This document shows, piece by piece, positions 22,589 through 25,504 of a stretch of DNA of 25,504 nucleotides; the stretch's first letter is position 1, and the number at the start of each line of letters is the position of its first letter. A program made the translations under genes and the position numbers. The DNA lies in the NCBI GenBank assembly GCA_900553245.1, contig USCP01000004.1, positions 1 to 25,504 on the forward strand. Reading direction: 5' to 3'. A model generated the notes under the pieces. That model saw nothing but the letters and a program-made list of their open reading frames with translations, was not told the origin of the DNA and ran no database searches. Source of the stretch: an uncultured Peptococcaceae bacterium. Lineage in GTDB: Bacteria; Bacillota; Peptococcia; Peptococcales; Peptococcaceae.

Positions 22589-22777
22589 TGGTTTTTGTGA
22601 AGAAAAAATAAACAGTGATTTATAATAATGATTTGCTATGTTATATTTTTAACAAGAGCAAGGTGTTACCTATGTTTTACACTGAGAAAAAGAAGGGAAC
22701 GGCGTGAACGAGATTGACCGACCATCCGCTAACGCTCTGTTTTCTTCTATGATATAGTAGAAAGGGAAGGGAATCTC

Positions 22778-22836
22778 AGAAAATGATGGAAGATACAAGA
22801 ACGCTCTAATTTTATAAGAGCGCTCTAATTTTCTGA
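22778..22836. other. Nested inverted repeats upstream of the lon promoter
   Basis: CAGAAAAT (22778-22785) can pair with ATTTTCTG (22829-22836). Inside, CGCTCT (22803-22808) can pair with AGAGCG (22818-22823), and CGCTCTAATTTT occurs twice (22803-22814, 22822-22833). AGAGCGCTCT at 22818-22827 is a perfect palindrome. No gene is seen from 22590 to 22870. Confidence 0.45.
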
Positions 22837-22871
22837 ATAATAGGCGATTTTTGGGGCGTGAGGTGGTCGCA

Positions 22872-22900
22872 TTGACAAGGAAAGGACCCCGTGATAATAT
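22872..22900 (+). promoter_or_regulatory. lon promoter
   Basis: -35 TTGACA (22872-22877, perfect), 17-base spacer, -10 TAATAT (22895-22900) with an extended TGA. Predicted start near 22907, so the leader is about 114 bases. Confidence 0.8.
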
Positions 22901-22917
22901 TTTAGTGTTATAGTAGG

Positions 22918-22960
22918 AATGCCTGTGGCGCCAAGCGTGGGGCGACGGGTATTATTTTTA
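22918..22960 (+). promoter_or_regulatory. Hairpin with U-rich tail in the lon leader
   Basis: AATGCC (22918-22923) pairs with GGTATT (22948-22953, one G-U), with an inner CGCC / GGCG (22929-22932 / 22941-22944), followed by ATTTTTA. It resembles an attenuator within the leader. Confidence 0.4.
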
Positions 22961-22967
22961 AAATGAT

Positions 22968-22996
22968 GTTAGCACTCGATAAATGAAGTGGCTAAC
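22968..22996 (+). promoter_or_regulatory. CIRCE-like inverted repeat before lon
   Basis: TTAGCACTC at 22969-22977 is identical to the left half of the HrcA operator CIRCE (TTAGCACTC-N9-GAGTGCTAA). The right half reads AAGTGGCTAA, which departs from consensus by one substitution and one extra G. It lies in the leader, 25 bases before the lon start. Confidence 0.4.
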
Positions 22997-23020
22997 AATT
23001 TCAATAAAGGAGTGTTGTAG

Positions 23021-25309
23021 ATGTTTGTACTACCTTTATACGATGTGTTGATTCTTCCGGGGGTCAATATTTATGTCAAAATTTCCGAGTTTGAGGAATT
23101 TGCCTTGCGTCCGCCGGAATTAGACGGCGAATGTGTGATGTTGACTGCCCAAGAACGTAAGCCGCGCTACGCGTATCAGCCGGAGGATTTCTTTGAAATC
23201 GGTGTACATGGGGTCATTACCGATATTTCCGATGAAGGCTTTGTGACTATTCGCAGCGATGCGCGTGTGACGGTGAGCAATATCAAGGTGTTTGAAGATG
23301 GGACCATGACTTTGGACTATCGTGCCTTAATGGATATTGACGATGTGCCGGAAGGCGAACGTGTGGCGCGTCTTAGCCACATGAAGCAGGTGCTGTTGGA
23401 CTTTACCAAGCAATTTGATTGGGCGGCAAAGGTAGAGCCGATGATTGACGGCTTTGAAACCATTGAAGAAGCAGGGGTCAGCTTATCGCCATATTTAACG
23501 GCGCGCAATGAGGATCGCTACAACATTCTGACCTACGACAGCAGACGTGGGCGCATGGAAGCGATGGAACAAATCATCTATGAATTTATTGAGGTGGCAA
23601 AGGCCAGTGCCGAAGCCATGGAAAGCCAGCAATGGGAATATGACCAGAGCATGAAGGAGCAAGCCTTACGCCGTCAAATTGATGTGTTGCAACGTGAGCT
23701 TGATGAGATGCATCCGGAAAATAGCAGTGATTTGGACGCCTTTGCAAAGAAAATCGAGGCTTTGCCGATGAATGACCTTGCTAAGGCCGAGGCGCGTAAG
23801 GTTTTGCGCCGTTTGCGTCAGGAAAACGGTGGCGGCAATGAGTATGCACTGCTTTACGATTATATGGAATATTTGCTTTCCTTGCCTTGGGAAAAAACTG
23901 AAGCGAAGGACGTAGATGTGGCTAAGGCAGAGGCAATTTTGAATGAGGACCACTACGGCCTTAAAAAGGTCAAGGACCGTGTGATTCAGCAGCTTGCGGT
24001 GATGGCGTTGAAAAAGCGTCAAGCGGGCTCTATTTTGCTTTTTGTCGGAGCGCCGGGGACTGGGAAAACCTCGGTGGGTCAAAGCATTGCCCGCGCGTTG
24101 GACCGCGAATGTGTGCGTGTCAGCTTGGGTGGGGTGCGCGATGAGGCGGATATTCGTGGGCATCGTCGTACCTATATTGGTGCCATGGCTGGGCGTATTA
24201 TTGACGGTATTCACAAGGTTGAGGTGTCCAATCCGGTGATGGTTTTAGATGAGGTGGACAAGCTCAGTGCGTCCTATAACGGGGACCCTGCCAGCGCCCT
24301 CTTGGAAGTTTTGGACCCGGAACAAAACGCCAACTTTGTAGACCATTATTTGAATGTGCCGTATGATTTGAGCGATGTATTTTTTGTATGCACTGCGAAT
24401 TCGACGGATACCATTCCGGCGCCGCTTTTGAACCGTATGGAGGTGATTGAATTTAGTGGCTATACAATGAATGATAAGCTCGCCATCGCCAAGGGGCATC
24501 TCTTGAAGAAGGCCCTTGAAACAAATGGTCTTGAGGAAGGGGATTTGGTCATTCCTGAAGACACCTTACGTGCGGTCATCGAAGACTATACGATGGAATC
24601 CGGCGTGCGTGGGCTCCGCAAACGCATCGATGCCCTTTGCCGTTATGCGGCGGTGAAACTTGCCAAGGGCGAAAAAGCACCGTTTGAGGTAACGCCGGCG
24701 GACTTACACGATTGGCTCGATATGCAGCCGGTCCTTCACGACCATGTCTTGAAAACAGCCTATCCGGGGGTGGTGACAGGCCTTGCTTGGACCCAATACG
24801 GCGGGGATATTCTCTATATCGAAACCCTCTTGACCAAGGGCAGTGGCAAGCTCCTTTTGACCGGGAAGCTCGGTGAGGTGATGAAGGAGAGCGCTTATAT
24901 TGCGATGAGTCTGGTGAAAGCCCTCTATCCGGAACAAAGCGATCTTTTCAAAGACAATGACCTCCACATTCACGTGCCGGATGGGGCGGTGCCAAAGGAC
25001 GGTCCGTCTGCCGGCATCGCTTTGACCACGGCCATTGCGTCCTTGGTGCTTAAAAAAGGCATTGACCCAACCATTGCCATGACTGGGGAGGTGTCTTTGC
25101 GTGGTGCAGTGACTGCCATCGGCGGTTTGCAGGAAAAACTTATGGCGGCAGGGCGTGCCGGTATTAAGACGGTGCTGATTCCGAAGGACAACATGCGCGA
25201 CCTTGACGATATTGACAAGGCTATTTATGCTGACCTTGAGATTGTACCGGTCGAATCCATCAAAGACGTGTTGAAACTGGTTAACCTGTCAGAAAATGAC
25301 AATGGTTAA
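23021..25309 (+). CDS. lon: ATP-dependent protease LonA
   Basis: Cytosolic AAA+ serine-lysine protease that degrades damaged and selected regulatory proteins as a hexamer. 762 residues. N domain about 1-200, then a coiled-coil segment (about 205-270, SMKEQALRRQIDVLQRELDEM). Walker A is GAPGTGKT at 343-350 and Walker B VMVLDE at 406-411; R471 lies in LLNRMEVIEFSGYT. The protease domain has the catalytic Ser663 in PKDGPSAGIA and Lys706 in GGLQEKLMAAGRAG. AAAGGAGT lies 8 bases before ATG 23021. The N-terminus, starting FVLPLYDVLILPGV, is typical. It is a single-gene unit here, probably stress-regulated given the CIRCE-like site, and occupies the place next to khpB where mnmE usually lies. Confidence 0.97.
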   Translation: MFVLPLYDVLILPGVNIYVKISEFEEFALRPPELDGECVMLTAQERKPRYAYQPEDFFEIGVHGVITDISDEGFVTIRSDARVTVSNIKVFEDGTMTLDYRALMDIDDVPEGERVARLSHMKQVLLDFTKQFDWAAKVEPMIDGFETIEEAGVSLSPYLTARNEDRYNILTYDSRRGRMEAMEQIIYEFIEVAKASAEAMESQQWEYDQSMKEQALRRQIDVLQRELDEMHPENSSDLDAFAKKIEALPMNDLAKAEARKVLRRLRQENGGGNEYALLYDYMEYLLSLPWEKTEAKDVDVAKAEAILNEDHYGLKKVKDRVIQQLAVMALKKRQAGSILLFVGAPGTGKTSVGQSIARALDRECVRVSLGGVRDEADIRGHRRTYIGAMAGRIIDGIHKVEVSNPVMVLDEVDKLSASYNGDPASALLEVLDPEQNANFVDHYLNVPYDLSDVFFVCTANSTDTIPAPLLNRMEVIEFSGYTMNDKLAIAKGHLLKKALETNGLEEGDLVIPEDTLRAVIEDYTMESGVRGLRKRIDALCRYAAVKLAKGEKAPFEVTPADLHDWLDMQPVLHDHVLKTAYPGVVTGLAWTQYGGDILYIETLLTKGSGKLLLTGKLGEVMKESAYIAMSLVKALYPEQSDLFKDNDLHIHVPDGAVPKDGPSAGIALTTAIASLVLKKGIDPTIAMTGEVSLRGAVTAIGGLQEKLMAAGRAGIKTVLIPKDNMRDLDDIDKAIYADLEIVPVESIKDVLKLVNLSENDNG

Positions 25310-25332
25310 TGGCTGTTTATCGTCTGAGACGT

Positions 25333-25350
25333 AAAAAAAGCGCTTTTTTT
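25333..25350. terminator. Palindrome after lon, possible terminator
   Basis: AAAAAAAGCGCTTTTTTT is a perfect 18-bp palindrome 23 bases after the lon stop. With no loop bases it is weaker than the other terminators here. A longer-range pairing of its left arm with CGCTTTTTTT at 25412-25421 is also possible. Confidence 0.5.
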
Positions 25351-25445
25351 GGAAGTTAGATAGAAAGCGCGACTGGTTTATACCTAAAAAAGAAATACGT
25401 GCCATTTTTCACGCTTTTTTTGCGAAATCTATGAAATGGCTTTTG

Positions 25446-25467
25446 CGGCCTGTTTTAGAACAAGCCG
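25446..25467. other. Small hairpin downstream of lon
   Basis: CGGC-C-TGTT, loop TTAG, AACA-A-GCCG (one mismatch), followed by TTAAAAAA. It may act together with the terminator at the window edge. No gene is seen from 25310 to the edge. Confidence 0.4.
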
Positions 25468-25480
25468 TTAAAAAATATCA

Positions 25481-25504
25481 ACCACCTGTCTGCCGGCAGG
25501 TGGT
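25481..25504. terminator. Terminator-like hairpin at the right edge
   Basis: ACCACCTG, loop TCTGCCGG, CAGGTGGT, ending exactly at the window edge. Any plus-strand T-tract would lie outside. On the minus strand a T-rich stretch follows (TTGATATTTTTTAA), so it could also end a convergent gene. Confidence 0.6.

Overview
This window is the replication-origin region of a Bacillota chromosome, probably a Clostridia or Negativicutes-type anaerobe; the genus cannot be resolved by eye. The evidence is the dnaA-dnaN-recF-gyrB-gyrA block, the divergent rpmH-rnpA-yidD-yidC-jag(khpB) block, AGGAGG-type ribosome binding sites, sigma-A-like promoters (several with an extended TGn -10), many intrinsic terminators and an SLH-domain surface protein. 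No tRNA, rRNA, CRISPR array, insertion sequence or phage gene was seen.

Layout. Everything left of about 18.7 kb is on the minus strand and everything right of it is on the plus strand, apart from one candidate RNA. Genes therefore run away from an origin that flanks dnaA. From the origin leftwards: a small membrane protein (18.3-18.6 kb), a large cluster of DnaA boxes (17.76-18.20 kb), dnaA, a second DnaA-box cluster ending in a six-repeat DnaA-trio next to dnaN, dnaN, recF, a VanZ-family gene broken by one amber codon, an intact VanZ paralogue, gyrB, gyrA, a small XRE-type regulator, a 1092-residue SLH surface protein, mnmE, and the first 376 codons of mnmG, which runs off the left edge. 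Rightwards: rpmH, rnpA, yidD, yidC, khpB, a 1.4 kb stretch without a recognisable protein gene, then lonA.

How the genes work together. DnaA, DnaN, RecF and gyrase handle initiation, clamp loading, gap repair and supercoiling. RpmH, RnpA, YidD, YidC and KhpB cover a ribosomal protein, RNase P, membrane insertion and RNA binding. MnmE and MnmG jointly modify the tRNA wobble uridine. These two usually follow jag, but here they lie on the opposite side of the origin.

Most interesting points: (1) a GC-richer stretch at 22.04-22.55 kb, opposite in strand to its neighbours, with a near-consensus promoter and many nested inverted repeats, which looks like an unassigned large structured RNA; (2) a textbook DnaA-box / GC / (TAG)6 unwinding element just upstream of dnaN; (3) a VanZ paralogue whose ungapped alignment to its neighbour shows Trp36 replaced by an amber stop; (4) a 14-base homopolymer in the promoter region of the surface protein; (5) unusual residues in the quinolone-determining segments of both gyrase subunits; (6) a CIRCE-like half site and a hairpin with a U-rich tail in the lon leader.
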